From: Candidatus Vicinibacter proximus
Lineage (GTDB): Bacteria > Bacteroidota > Bacteroidia > Chitinophagales > Saprospiraceae
Direction: 5' to 3'
Length of the DNA: 64,000 nucleotides
NCBI GenBank assembly: GCA_016713905.1
Contig: JADJOE010000003.1
Location: forward strand, 1-64,000
Below the pieces are notes generated by a model. The model saw only the letters and a list, made by a program, of their open reading frames with translations, was not told the DNA's origin and did no database searches. The stretch's first letter is position 1. Each line of letters begins with the position of its first letter. Below, one piece after another: positions 38,646-48,175 of the stretch. A program made the position numbers and the translations under genes.

Positions 38646-39622
38646 TTGAATAATTTTTGGATTGCATCCACATGATAGATATCAAAATCTTCAAACCCTC
38701 CTTCCCAGAGGATGATTATTCTGTCCGGATTATTTTTCTTAAGCAACTTAATTTTATCATGTGAAAGAGGACATTGAATCTGATAGATGGTTGTGCCGGC
38801 TTTCTCATCTACGATACCACTGTTGCTTGCGTTTGCATTCAGATAAGTGTATGTGCCATCCAGCAAAATCAATTTTATAGGATTTCCGGCTTCAAACAAA
38901 CCATAGGTTTTTTGTGCTTTCGAAGTATTGAAAACCAATCTGATTTCCATAAAATACTTTTTGCGGGATCGGAGCAATCGTATCTCTGATTCAACAAATT
39001 CGCGTTCTTTAAAATGCGCCTCCAAATTAGCCGGGGTATGGCTAAAAAATGGAATAAACCTGGTGGCTAAAATTTCCTGATCTTCAGATAAGGTAAGCCC
39101 ACAATCAAAAGGCAAACTTTTAAAATAATTATCTGTTGGGAGGGTAAGAGGGGTCAGATCTTTTTTAAGATCATCTTTTGAAATTTTTGCTTGTTCGAAG
39201 AATCGGATTTTTTCATTTAGTATCTTTAATATTCCTTCTTGTTTATCTAATGGTTGGAAGCTGATTTGTCTGGTTTCTGTAAGGAAAAAATATTGTTTGC
39301 GCAATTTGAATTCAATGGCCAAAATTTCTAAATCTTTTTTTCTGATCTGTTCTTCTATTTTTTTTCTTTCCGATTTTTGAGATTGATACCTGGAATTTTC
39401 AGCATGTAGATATTCCAATTGATCTTGCAGGATGGCCAATGATTCCTTCAGTTGATGAATGTTTTTTTCAATGTCGGCAATGGTTATGTTTAGACTATCT
39501 GTATTTGTATACAAATCACAAAGCCGGGATTCATGACCTAATGAAATTCGATGTGCATTTAAATCTTCCGGTGTGCACAACCAGTTAAGCAGGAATAGTG
39601 ACAATATTTGAATGGCTGGCAT
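38633..39622 (-). CDS. Unknown exported coiled-coil protein
   Basis: 329 residues from ATG 39622 (MPAIQILSLFLLNWLC, a signal peptide). Residues about 45-115 are a charged coiled coil (IEKNIHQLKESLAILQDQLE, YQSQKSERKKIEEQIRKKDL). The C-terminal third is beta-rich (KYFMEIRLVFNTSKAQKTYG, NPIKLILLDGTYTYLNAN), with the ending ..IILWEGGFEDFDIYHVDAI... No family recognised. It overlaps miaE and is divergent from the prolyl oligopeptidase gene. An ATG nine codons upstream (39649) is possible but would lengthen the signal peptide. Confidence 0.7.
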   Translation of the reverse strand: MPAIQILSLFLLNWLCTPEDLNAHRISLGHESRLCDLYTNTDSLNITIADIEKNIHQLKESLAILQDQLEYLHAENSRYQSQKSERKKIEEQIRKKDLEILAIEFKLRKQYFFLTETRQISFQPLDKQEGILKILNEKIRFFEQAKISKDDLKKDLTPLTLPTDNYFKSLPFDCGLTLSEDQEILATRFIPFFSHTPANLEAHFKEREFVESEIRLLRSRKKYFMEIRLVFNTSKAQKTYGLFEAGNPIKLILLDGTYTYLNANASNSGIVDEKAGTTIYQIQCPLSHDKIKLLKKNNPDRIIILWEGGFEDFDIYHVDAIQKLFKCLE

Positions 39623-39705
39623 AGTTAAGATTGGACAAAAATAAGCCAATAGAAGGTTTTTTCTTACTTTTGGCGGCCTTTTGTTTTTCCGGCAAGTTAA
39701 TCATA

Positions 39706-41868
39706 ATGAAACGAATCTTATATTCAAGCCTTATTGCCTCTGTTATGACATTTTTATCCTGCAAGACTAATGACCCCGGTGCCGGATCCAATGATTTTCC
39801 AGACATTCCTTTGGCTTATGGCACCTTTGCAAAAGACAGCGTAAAAGATGATTATTTTGGAAACGAAGTACCGGATCCTTACCGCTGGCTGGAGGATGAT
39901 AATTCTTCAGAAACCAAAGATTGGGTGTTGGCTCAAAATAAACTGACGTTTGATTACCTTGGGCATATTCCTTTCAGGCAGGCTCTAAAGACCAGAATTA
40001 CAGATCTGATGAATTATGAAAAGCAGGGAGCCCCATTTAAAGAAGCCAATTCTTATTTTTTCTTTAGAAACGATGGACTGCAAAACCAGGATGTACTTTT
40101 CAGAAAGGCTGGTCCCGAAAAGCCGGCAAACCTGGTATTAGATCCAAATGCTTTCAGCAAAGAGGGTACAAGTTCCGTCAGTGGAATTACAGTTTCAAAG
40201 GATGGTCGTTATCTGGCTTTCCAACTTTCTGAAGCAGGATCCGATTGGAACAAAATTTTGGTGAAGGATTTAAATAACGGAAATTTTCTGAGTGATACGC
40301 TTGAATGGATAAAGTTTTCAAATATCAGTTGGCATAAAAATGGTTTTTATTACAGTCGTTATCCCGAACCTAAGGGCCAGACTGCTTTGTCAGGTAAAAA
40401 TGAAAATCACGCAGTTTATTATCACAGAATAGGAACGCCACAGAAAGATGATCAGCTCATATATGAGGATAAAAAGCACCCTTTGCGAAATGTTGGTGCA
40501 ACCATTACCCAGGATGAACAGTATTTAATTTTATCTATTTCGGAATCTACCAGTGGAAATGCACTTGCGATAAAAGATTTGACAACTGAACAAAATAATT
40601 GGACATGGCTGGTAACTGAATTTGATCAAGACTACAGCATCATTGGTAATGAAGGTAGTCAGATTTTTGTCCATACGAACGCAGGAGCAGCTAATTGGAA
40701 AGTTGTTTCGATTGATATGCTTAAATATTCACCCAAAAGCTGGCAGGATGTTCTAATGGAAGGGGAAGATGTGTTGCAACTTGTCTATTTATTAAATCAC
40801 AAGTTGGTTACCGTCTATATGCACAATGCTTCCAGCGAAATCAAGATTTTTGATCTTCACGGTAATTTGCAAAAAAACATACAACTGCCTGAATTGGGAA
40901 CTGTAGAAATGTTTAGTGGAAAGCAGGATGATTCAGAAGCATTTTATTCGTTTGTTTCTTACATCAGACCCACGAGTATTTTTCGTCTGGATTTGAATTC
41001 CTTCGAAGTTGAAAAATATTTTGAACCGAAACTTAATTTTGATCCTGATCTGTACACGACCGAACAAGTGTGGTACAACAGCAAAGATGGAACAAAAATA
41101 CCCATGTTTTTGACCCATCGAAAAGGACTGCAAAAAGATGGACAAGCTCCAACCCTGTTGTATGGTTACGGAGGATTTGACATCTCTTATTTACCCACTT
41201 TTGCAGAAAGAAGAATTCCGATCCTTGAGTGCGGCGGAATTTTTGCAGTTGCCAACATACGAGGAGGAGGTGAATTTGGTAAAAAATGGCATGAAGCAGG
41301 CACCAAGGAGCGAAAGCAAAATGTATTTGATGATTTTATTGCAGCTGCTGATTATCTGGTTTCAGAAAAATATACCTCCAGAGACAAACTAGCCATTGAG
41401 GGCCGTTCCAATGGGGGGCTATTGGTAGGAGCCTGTATCACGCAGCGACCAGATTTGTGCAAAGTTGCCTTTCCCATTGTAGGAGTGCTTGATATGCTTC
41501 GTTATCATAAATTCACCATAGGTTGGGCATGGGCCACTGATTATGGCACCAGTGATACAGAAGAGGGGTTTAATTATTTAAAAAAATACTCTCCTGTGCA
41601 CAATTGCAGACCTGCGGAATACCCATCTACCATGATTACGACTGCAGATCATGATGACCGGGTAGTTCCGGCCCATTCTTTTAAGTTTGCCTCCGCTTTA
41701 CAGACAGCGCAACAAGGTAAAAACCCGGTACTCATTCGGGTAGATGTCGCTGCGGGTCATGGAGCCGGTAAACCGACCGGAAAAAAAATCGATGAGATCG
41801 CAGATATGCTCAGCTTTATGTTTTACAACATGAAAGTAAATCCGGTCGTACATTTACCCAAGAACTAA
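39706..41868 (+). CDS. Prolyl oligopeptidase family lipoprotein (S9A)
   Basis: 720 residues from ATG 39706 (MKRILYSSLIASVMTFLSCK, lipoprotein signal). N-terminal DYFGNEVPDPYRWLEDDNSS is the S9A opening motif. A seven-bladed propeller follows. The hydrolase domain has YGGFDISYLPTFAERRI and VANIRGGGEFGKKWHEAG, catalytic Ser in IEGRSNGGLLVGACI, Asp in TADHDDRVVPAHSFKFAS and His in AAGHGAGKPTGK. Cleaves short peptides after proline in the periplasm or at the cell surface. It stands with M20, M1 and S46 peptidases in the same window, which suggests a protein-degrading way of life. Confidence 0.93.
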   Translation: MKRILYSSLIASVMTFLSCKTNDPGAGSNDFPDIPLAYGTFAKDSVKDDYFGNEVPDPYRWLEDDNSSETKDWVLAQNKLTFDYLGHIPFRQALKTRITDLMNYEKQGAPFKEANSYFFFRNDGLQNQDVLFRKAGPEKPANLVLDPNAFSKEGTSSVSGITVSKDGRYLAFQLSEAGSDWNKILVKDLNNGNFLSDTLEWIKFSNISWHKNGFYYSRYPEPKGQTALSGKNENHAVYYHRIGTPQKDDQLIYEDKKHPLRNVGATITQDEQYLILSISESTSGNALAIKDLTTEQNNWTWLVTEFDQDYSIIGNEGSQIFVHTNAGAANWKVVSIDMLKYSPKSWQDVLMEGEDVLQLVYLLNHKLVTVYMHNASSEIKIFDLHGNLQKNIQLPELGTVEMFSGKQDDSEAFYSFVSYIRPTSIFRLDLNSFEVEKYFEPKLNFDPDLYTTEQVWYNSKDGTKIPMFLTHRKGLQKDGQAPTLLYGYGGFDISYLPTFAERRIPILECGGIFAVANIRGGGEFGKKWHEAGTKERKQNVFDDFIAAADYLVSEKYTSRDKLAIEGRSNGGLLVGACITQRPDLCKVAFPIVGVLDMLRYHKFTIGWAWATDYGTSDTEEGFNYLKKYSPVHNCRPAEYPSTMITTADHDDRVVPAHSFKFASALQTAQQGKNPVLIRVDVAAGHGAGKPTGKKIDEIADMLSFMFYNMKVNPVVHLPKN

Positions 41869-41970
41869 AAATTGTTAGATTAGATCCAAATTCTCAAAAC
41901 TCCTAATGATTTCAAATGTTGATTAAATAATTATACTTTTTTCTCGTTAAAGCACTTTAAAATTTATTGT

Positions 41971-43338
41971 ATGCATATTAATTATATCGAACAAAACAAA
42001 CAAAGGTTTTTGGATGAGTTACTTGAATTGTTGAAGATTCCTTCTGTAAGTGCAGATTCAAACCATAATGCAGATACTGCCCGTTGTGCGGAGGCTGTGA
42101 AGCTGTCTTTATTAGCAGCAGGATGCGATAGAGCAGAAATTTGTCCTACCGGGGGTCACCCAATTGTTTTTGGCGAAAAAATTATTGATCCCAAACTTCC
42201 AACTGTCTTAACCTATGGGCATTATGATGTTCAGCCGCCTGATCCTCTTGAATTGTGGACCAGTGGACCTTTTGAGCCGGTGGTAAAGGATGGTAAAATT
42301 TATGCAAGGGGGGCGTGCGATGATAAAGGACAGGTTTTTATGCACGTAAAAGCCTTAGAGGCCATGGTTAAAACCAACACACTTCCATGTAATGTAAAAT
42401 TTATTATCGAAGGAGAGGAGGAAGTAGGTTCTTCCAATTTGGGAGCCTTTCTCGAAGCAAATAAAGAAAAACTTAAGGCAGATATAGTTCTGGTGAGTGA
42501 TACTTCTATGATCAGTATGGAGAATCCGTCCATTGAAACTGGTCTGAGAGGACTTGCCTACATGGAAGTTGAAGTGGTAGGACCCAACAGGGATTTGCAT
42601 TCTGGAGTGTATGGTGGTGCGGTGGCAAATCCAATAACCATACTGGCCAAGATGATTGCCTCCATGCATGACGAAAACAACCATATTACCATTCCGGGAT
42701 TTTATGATCAGGTGATGGAAATGACGCCGGCTGAAAGGGAAGAGTTGAATAAAGCTCCTTTTAGTCTGGAAGATTATAAATCGGATCTTAAAGTTGCTGA
42801 AGTGTGGGGCGAAAAAGGCTATACCACACTAGAACGTACTGGCATCCGTCCTACCTTGGAGTTGAATGGAATATGGGGTGGTTATATTGGAGAGGGTGCT
42901 AAAACTGTTTTGCCTTCCAAGGCCAACGCAAAAATATCCATGCGTCTGGTGCCTAATCAAAAGTCACACGACATAGCTCAGCTTTTTACCAAATACTTTG
43001 AATCCATTGCACCTCCTTATGTAAAAGTAAAGGTGACAGAACACCATGGTGGAGAGCCGGTGGTAACCCCAACTGACAGTGAGGCCTACCGTGCTGCTGC
43101 TTTGGCAATCGAGCAAAGTTTTGGAAAGAAGCCAATACCTACAAGAGGTGGTGGAAGTATCCCGATTATTGCTTTGTTCGAAAAAGTTTTAGGCTTGAAA
43201 ACAGTACTGATGGGATTTGGACTGGATTCAGACAATATCCATTCGCCAAATGAGCACTATGGTCTTGCGAACTTTTACAAGGGCATCGAAACCATCCCTA
43301 TGTTTTTCAAAAATTATGCAGCTTTTAAACAATCATAA
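41971..43338 (+). CDS. M20-family dipeptidase
   Basis: 455 residues. Zinc and catalytic residues: the His and Asp of LTYGHYDVQPPDPLELW, ARGACDDKGQVFMH with the bridging Asp, IIEGEEEVGSSNLG with the general-base Glu, VLVSDTSM, and NIHSPNEHYGLANF near the end. GLRGLAYMEVEVVGPNRDLH with SGVYGGAVANP is the start of the dimerisation domain in this dipeptidase group. No signal peptide, so cytoplasmic. It hydrolyses dipeptides or related amides. One base separates its stop from the FKBP start, so an operon is likely. Confidence 0.92.
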   Translation: MHINYIEQNKQRFLDELLELLKIPSVSADSNHNADTARCAEAVKLSLLAAGCDRAEICPTGGHPIVFGEKIIDPKLPTVLTYGHYDVQPPDPLELWTSGPFEPVVKDGKIYARGACDDKGQVFMHVKALEAMVKTNTLPCNVKFIIEGEEEVGSSNLGAFLEANKEKLKADIVLVSDTSMISMENPSIETGLRGLAYMEVEVVGPNRDLHSGVYGGAVANPITILAKMIASMHDENNHITIPGFYDQVMEMTPAEREELNKAPFSLEDYKSDLKVAEVWGEKGYTTLERTGIRPTLELNGIWGGYIGEGAKTVLPSKANAKISMRLVPNQKSHDIAQLFTKYFESIAPPYVKVKVTEHHGGEPVVTPTDSEAYRAAALAIEQSFGKKPIPTRGGGSIPIIALFEKVLGLKTVLMGFGLDSDNIHSPNEHYGLANFYKGIETIPMFFKNYAAFKQS

Positions 43339-43339
43339 T

Positions 43340-44014
43340 ATGAAAGGAAGTTCTTTAGGAATATTATTTTTTATCATCGGCAGCTTATCATTTACCACCC
43401 GGTCTGCTGCACAAAGCAATTATAAAATGGATTCTTTGAGTTACAGCATTGGTTTGTTATTTGGTAACAGTTTGAAACAACAAGGCATTGAAAAAATTTC
43501 TGCACCGGATGTGGTAGAAGCACTGGAGGAATTTATGTCCGGAGCTAAGACTAAAATCAGCATGCAGGAAGCTTCAGAAATTTACAGTCAGGCATTGTCA
43601 AAAATGGCAGAAAAAGCCAACAGCGGGGTCAAAGAGGAAGGTGAGAAATTTCTGGCAGAAAATGGTAAAAGAAAAGGTGTAACCACAACCGCAAGTGGCC
43701 TTCAATATGAGGTGATCAAAATGGGAGAAGGTCCCAAGCCAAAAGCTACCGATAAAGTGAATACACATTATCACGGAACACTTATTAATGGAAAAGTATT
43801 TGACAGTTCGGTATTGCGCAATGAGCCCATTTCTTTCCCATTAAACCAGGTGATCAAAGGATGGACTGAAGGTCTGCAGTTGATGCCTGTGGGATCTAAA
43901 TTCAAGTTTTTCATTCCCTATTCACTGGCCTACGGAGAAAAGGGTGCAGGTGCGGACATTAAGCCTTTTGCTGCTTTGATATTTGAAGTAGAATTATTGG
44001 GGATAGAACAATAA
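43340..44014 (+). CDS. FKBP-type peptidyl-prolyl isomerase, exported
   Basis: 224 residues from ATG 43340. Signal peptide MKGSSLGILFFIIGSLSFTT ending SAAQ. N-terminal dimerisation part (YSIGLLFGNSLKQQGIEKIS, FMSGAKTKISMQEASEIYSQ), a linker helix, then the FKBP domain: TTASGLQYEVIKMGEGPKP, THYHGTLINGKVFDSSVLRN, QVIKGWTEGLQLMPVGSKF and IPYSLAYGEKGAGADI. This is the FkpA/Mip layout; it helps proteins fold in the periplasm by proline isomerisation. Confidence 0.92.
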   Translation: MKGSSLGILFFIIGSLSFTTRSAAQSNYKMDSLSYSIGLLFGNSLKQQGIEKISAPDVVEALEEFMSGAKTKISMQEASEIYSQALSKMAEKANSGVKEEGEKFLAENGKRKGVTTTASGLQYEVIKMGEGPKPKATDKVNTHYHGTLINGKVFDSSVLRNEPISFPLNQVIKGWTEGLQLMPVGSKFKFFIPYSLAYGEKGAGADIKPFAALIFEVELLGIEQ

Positions 44015-44065
44015 ATAAATACCCTTCATGAATGGAAGGGATACCAAAGAACCAAACAGTTTAGG

Positions 44066-44752
44066 ATGAGAATTGACATCATTACAGTTCTGCCTGAATT
44101 GCTCAGGAGTCCGTTTGAACATTCTATTTTGAAGCGGGCTGCAGATAAAGGTTTGCTTGAAGTGCATCTTAATGATCTGCGCACATTTGGCAAGGGTGCT
44201 TACAAGCAAGTGGATGATTATGCTTTCGGTGGCGGTGCGGGAATGGTCATGATGATCGAGCCTCTTGTAGATTGCATTGAATCCTTGAAGTCCCAACGCA
44301 ATTATGATGAAGTCATATACCTGACTCCTGATGGCCACACATTGAATCAAAAAATCGCCAACACACTCAGCCTTAAACAAAATTTGCTGCTCATCTGTGG
44401 GCATTACAAGGGAATTGATCAGCGCGTAAGGGACCATTGGGTGACCATGGAAATATCCATTGGGGATTATGTCCTGAGTGGTGGTGAATTGGCTGCAGCT
44501 GTTCTTGTGGATACACTCGGAAGATTAATTCCCGGGGTGTTGAATGATGAAACTTCTGCATTGACCGATTCATTTCAGGATGATTTACTCGCACCGCCAG
44601 TTTACACCAGGCCTGCAGATTTCAATGGACTCACTGTTCCGGAAGTTTTGCTAAGTGGACATGAAGCTAAAATTGAGGAGTGGCGATATGAACAATCCCT
44701 GGAAAGAACACGTACCAGACGACCCGATCTCCTGAAAGATAGTGATTTTTAA
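44066..44752 (+). CDS. trmD: tRNA (guanine37-N1)-methyltransferase TrmD
   Basis: 228 residues. MRIDIITVLPELLRSPFEHS, DDYAFGGGAGMVMMIEPL, YLTPDGHTLNQKIANTLS, LLLICGHYKGIDQRV and the trefoil-knot segment ISIGDYVLSGGELAAAVLVD are all conserved TrmD blocks; the C-terminal part has YTRPADFNGLTVPEVLLSGH. It methylates G37 next to the anticodon with S-adenosylmethionine and prevents frameshifting. Follows the FKBP gene after 51 bases. Confidence 0.95.
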   Translation: MRIDIITVLPELLRSPFEHSILKRAADKGLLEVHLNDLRTFGKGAYKQVDDYAFGGGAGMVMMIEPLVDCIESLKSQRNYDEVIYLTPDGHTLNQKIANTLSLKQNLLLICGHYKGIDQRVRDHWVTMEISIGDYVLSGGELAAAVLVDTLGRLIPGVLNDETSALTDSFQDDLLAPPVYTRPADFNGLTVPEVLLSGHEAKIEEWRYEQSLERTRTRRPDLLKDSDF

Positions 44753-44790
44753 ATGAACTCCTGATACCTATACTTGTTGATGTACAAAGT

Positions 44791-45735
44791 ATGTTTATGA
44801 AATTGAATAGGTGGTCAGGTGTTTTTTTTTCTGCAATTTTATTATCAACGGTCATTTCGTGCACAGTTGATTCTAAACATTCTACTCCTCCAAGTTCGTC
44901 TGTAGAAGCTGTCAAAACACAAGATCAAAGTCTGAGTGATTATTGGTATCTAGGCAAAGCGGAGTTGAGCAGTTATGATTTGCAGCAGGTACGGTATGGC
45001 GAAGTAAGAAAAGGTGAGGGAGTATTGATTTTTGTCGCAGAAGATTTTTCGAAATCCAAGCAAGTTAAATTGGATGATCCCACCAATGCCGGTCAGGATA
45101 AATTACCTGTGTTGAAACTTAACTATTCTAAAAAATTCAATACAGGAATTTACCCCTACTCCATGTTGTTAAGTAGTTTTACTGAAGTTGGATCTGCAGT
45201 GAGTCCATATCCGGTTAAATTAAATGTAAGTGTGCAGGAATGGTGTGGTCATGTATTTACCCAGGTCAACAGAAAAGAGGGTCATTACGAGGTGCAACAG
45301 TTCTCCTATTTTGAAACAGAAGGAGATCAGCGATTCACCCGCAATCTGGTGTGGTCCGAAGATGCCATTTTTAACCAGATCAGGATCAATCCTGCACAAC
45401 TTCCGACTGGAGATGTTGACATGTTGCCTGGCTTGTTTTATGTTCGGTTGAAACATAAACCCTACGAAGTTGTAAAGGTAAAGGCTACATTAATGGAGTC
45501 CTCATCAACAGAAAAAGTTTATGCTCTGGATTTTGTTTCATTGCAACGCAAACTCAATATTCGATTTTCGTCCACAGCACCCTATGAAATTTTAGGCTGG
45601 GAGGAATCATATCAGGAAGGGTCGACATCTATGACGACCACAGCAAAACTTAAGAAGAAAATTTTATTGGATTATTGGAATTTCAATCATGAAGCAGATG
45701 CTTCTTATCGTAAGGAATTGATGCTTGAGTTTTAA
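44791..45735 (+). CDS. Putative lipoprotein of unknown function
   Basis: 314 residues; the second ATG at 44797 (MKLNRWSGVFFSAILLSTV then SCTV) is an equally good start. Lipobox VISC. YWYLGKAELSSYDLQQVRYG and EVRKGEGVLIFVAEDFSKSK are conserved blocks of a Bacteroidota family that is often mislabelled Maf in databases (from memory). It has none of the Maf motifs. Function unknown. Its stop overlaps the stop of the convergent glycosyltransferase gene by four bases. Confidence 0.75.
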   Translation: MFMKLNRWSGVFFSAILLSTVISCTVDSKHSTPPSSSVEAVKTQDQSLSDYWYLGKAELSSYDLQQVRYGEVRKGEGVLIFVAEDFSKSKQVKLDDPTNAGQDKLPVLKLNYSKKFNTGIYPYSMLLSSFTEVGSAVSPYPVKLNVSVQEWCGHVFTQVNRKEGHYEVQQFSYFETEGDQRFTRNLVWSEDAIFNQIRINPAQLPTGDVDMLPGLFYVRLKHKPYEVVKVKATLMESSSTEKVYALDFVSLQRKLNIRFSSTAPYEILGWEESYQEGSTSMTTTAKLKKKILLDYWNFNHEADASYRKELMLEF

Positions 45736-46973
45736 AAGATTCCGTCCAATTTGCGGTATCCTTCCAAGAGGGATAATTTATCTTCGAGCAATCCTTCCGG
45801 CTTGATTTTACGCATTAGTTTTGCTGCGCCTATACCAACTTCTTTGTCGGGAAAACCTTTGTCTCTGACCTCGTGAAGGAATTTCATCAGTCTAAAAGGA
45901 TTGGCCCATCTGTTGAATCTTTTGACAAAAGCTTTTTCTCCGGAGGTATTTTTTTGAATCAAATCGAGCTCTTGCAAAAATCCCTGATCCAAAAGAGATT
46001 CTGCAAGTATGGGCGAAATCTCCTTCAATTTGTCCACTGCCGCCATGGAGTCTAAAGTATAGAATTCATGTAGCTGATGAAAAAAATTCATAAACAAATG
46101 AATGGCTTCCAGGGAATAGCTCAACTGGAAATTTTGGTCGAGATATTGCCCTATTGCCTTACCGGTACCAAATGGTACTCGATCAGATTTTCGAGCGGAT
46201 GGATATACCAAGGCTTCATTTATTTCACCCAGTTGATCCAACACAGAAAATTTATGAAGAAAGTAGAAATCTTCACCCGCCTGTCTTTTATTCATACCAC
46301 CTTGTGCGCAATAGGACTCAGCGGTTACGCCAAAACAGGAACCCAAAGTTTGCATGGCAAATGGATAATTAAAATATTTCTGGGCGTTGATGTAATAGCG
46401 GAGATGTAGTTCGTAATCAATGATGGCCTGACGTTGCTTTTCAGGAATATTGAGCAGTGGGTGTGCAAATCCAATGCTCACTGCCGGTTTTGCAGCGGGC
46501 ATTTGATAATAATTAAAAATGCTTTGGAAATAATTTTCATGACAGATACAATCTGCATCAAAATTTAGAATGATTCCTTTGGGTTTTCTAATTTGGTGAA
46601 ATCGCCGAACTGCTTCATCCATTCCTATTTTTCTGGCCAGGCCCACACCTGCATGTTTAGCAGGAAGCACTTGTATCGGCAGGCAATGGATTGTGAATCC
46701 TGGCCGGTTATTTTTTTCTGAATAGAGAAGAAGTTGTGCTCTCTGCTGTTCATGAAAATCTAGATATTGTGCTCCTTTATTTTCCGGATAGTTTAATACC
46801 GGTAATATTTCTACATTAATTCCTAAAGTATTTGCATGGACTAAAGAGTCCAGCGCAAGAAATAAATTATCCTCATAGAAGGCAGGAATTACCACTATGA
46901 TATCCAGCGCCGGGTCTAGCTTGTCCTTTAACAAAACAGGATTTAAAATTTTATGAGATATATAGGAATTCAA
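45732..46973 (-). CDS. Family 2 glycosyltransferase
   Basis: 413 residues. GT-A fold: DIIVVIPAFYEDNLFLALDS at residues 23-42, GVGLARKIGMDEAVRRF, and ILNFDADCICHENYFQSIF with the metal-binding DAD. GSCFGVTAESYCAQGGMNKR with QAGEDFYFLHK is the acceptor-side motif with the likely catalytic ED. No membrane segments. It transfers a sugar from a nucleotide donor; acceptor unknown. Alone on the minus strand here. Confidence 0.85.
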   Translation of the reverse strand: MNSYISHKILNPVLLKDKLDPALDIIVVIPAFYEDNLFLALDSLVHANTLGINVEILPVLNYPENKGAQYLDFHEQQRAQLLLYSEKNNRPGFTIHCLPIQVLPAKHAGVGLARKIGMDEAVRRFHQIRKPKGIILNFDADCICHENYFQSIFNYYQMPAAKPAVSIGFAHPLLNIPEKQRQAIIDYELHLRYYINAQKYFNYPFAMQTLGSCFGVTAESYCAQGGMNKRQAGEDFYFLHKFSVLDQLGEINEALVYPSARKSDRVPFGTGKAIGQYLDQNFQLSYSLEAIHLFMNFFHQLHEFYTLDSMAAVDKLKEISPILAESLLDQGFLQELDLIQKNTSGEKAFVKRFNRWANPFRLMKFLHEVRDKGFPDKEVGIGAAKLMRKIKPEGLLEDKLSLLEGYRKLDGIF

Positions 46974-47232
46974 AATGAGGGATTAACTAATACAAAGATG
47001 CTCAATCTTAAGGCAATATTTACATAAGTGTCTACATTAAGAAAGACTGTTTCTGATTAAATTACTCGAATGTTTAGCATCAAAGTATGTGTCTAAATCT
47101 TGAATTGAGCTTCCGCATTATTTTAACTGCTGTCCTGTAAACAAATTTTATTTGATGTATGATTAACCTGATTTAAGGACTGTGATTTATTGCTCAGGAT
47201 AAATTGTTTAATTTTATACCATAAAGATCAGT

Positions 47233-48153
47233 CTACAATTTTACAAATGGGGCAAAATAAATTTTACCTTCGGAGTAAATTTTAACCCAATAGTATCCGG
47301 AAAGCATGTCGATAATGGAGAATCGGTTATTTCCTGTCGTATGAATAGGAAATTCCTGTCCTAAAGAATTGATTAAATATACCTTGTCTAGATTAATTTT
47401 TGTGTCTATCTCCACATACGTTGATGCTGGATTGGGTAAAATATTAAGAACTGGAAATTCACTGGAAGCAGATGAAGTATTGGTACTGGTTGCGTTTATA
47501 CAACGGATGGGAAAAAATTTGGAATCAAGATTATCGGACCATTTAAGGAATTTTATAAAAGTTACTTCGATTTCTAATGCACCATTCCTCGGCTCTGGAG
47601 TTAACCAAAAATAGACTGTTCCCCAATCAATATTAGTAAAAAGTTTTGTTTTAGAATCATAAACTCCAGAAGGTAGAATGGACAATCCGGAATCATTATT
47701 TGGTGGAGGGAATGTAGTTATCCAACATGTATCTATTATATTACGTCCTATATTGTGAATAATTTCGTATTGGGAAAATAAACTCGTATCTGCTTTTAAA
47801 TAAACTGCAAGATCAAACCAATCGTTGAAATTGGGAATTCTCCAACCATCCGGACATAATCCCTGAATTTTGGATCCAAATCCGTTGTATAAAGTCGCGG
47901 ACCTGGTGTAAAGGTAACCATGTTTTTTAACAAGAGCTGAGTCGTGGTTGTATGCCACATATTGACTTTTTGCAATCGGGTTTCCATCCGGAAAGTGGGT
48001 GGATTTTAAATTTTGTTTTAACCATTGTTGGTTACCTATTTTGACTACCTCATAAAGATTGCCATCCAAGTCTTTGATTTGGGCATTAAGCAATGCATGA
48101 ATATTCAAACTTGCAAGAGTGATTAGCCAGAAAAAAGATAATAATTTTTTCAT
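47233..48153 (-). CDS. FISUMP-domain protein with T9SS type A sorting domain
   Basis: 306 residues from ATG 48153 (MKKLLSFFWLITLASLNIHA, signal peptide). The FISUMP domain is clear: IKDLDGNLYEVVKIGNQQWL, KQNLKSTHFPDGNPI, GYLYTRSATLYNGF and GLCPDGWRIPNFNDWFDLAV, the C-P-x-GW-x-x-P lectin-like motif. It ends with the sorting domain VLNILPNPASTYVEIDTK, VYLINSLGQEFPIHTTG, GYYWVKIYSEGK. Last gene of the S74-GH16-FISUMP group, 22 bases after the GH16 stop. Surface or secreted. Confidence 0.85.
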   Translation of the reverse strand: MKKLLSFFWLITLASLNIHALLNAQIKDLDGNLYEVVKIGNQQWLKQNLKSTHFPDGNPIAKSQYVAYNHDSALVKKHGYLYTRSATLYNGFGSKIQGLCPDGWRIPNFNDWFDLAVYLKADTSLFSQYEIIHNIGRNIIDTCWITTFPPPNNDSGLSILPSGVYDSKTKLFTNIDWGTVYFWLTPEPRNGALEIEVTFIKFLKWSDNLDSKFFPIRCINATSTNTSSASSEFPVLNILPNPASTYVEIDTKINLDKVYLINSLGQEFPIHTTGNNRFSIIDMLSGYYWVKIYSEGKIYFAPFVKL

Positions 48154-48175
48154 GATCTTGGAATTAAATAATCTT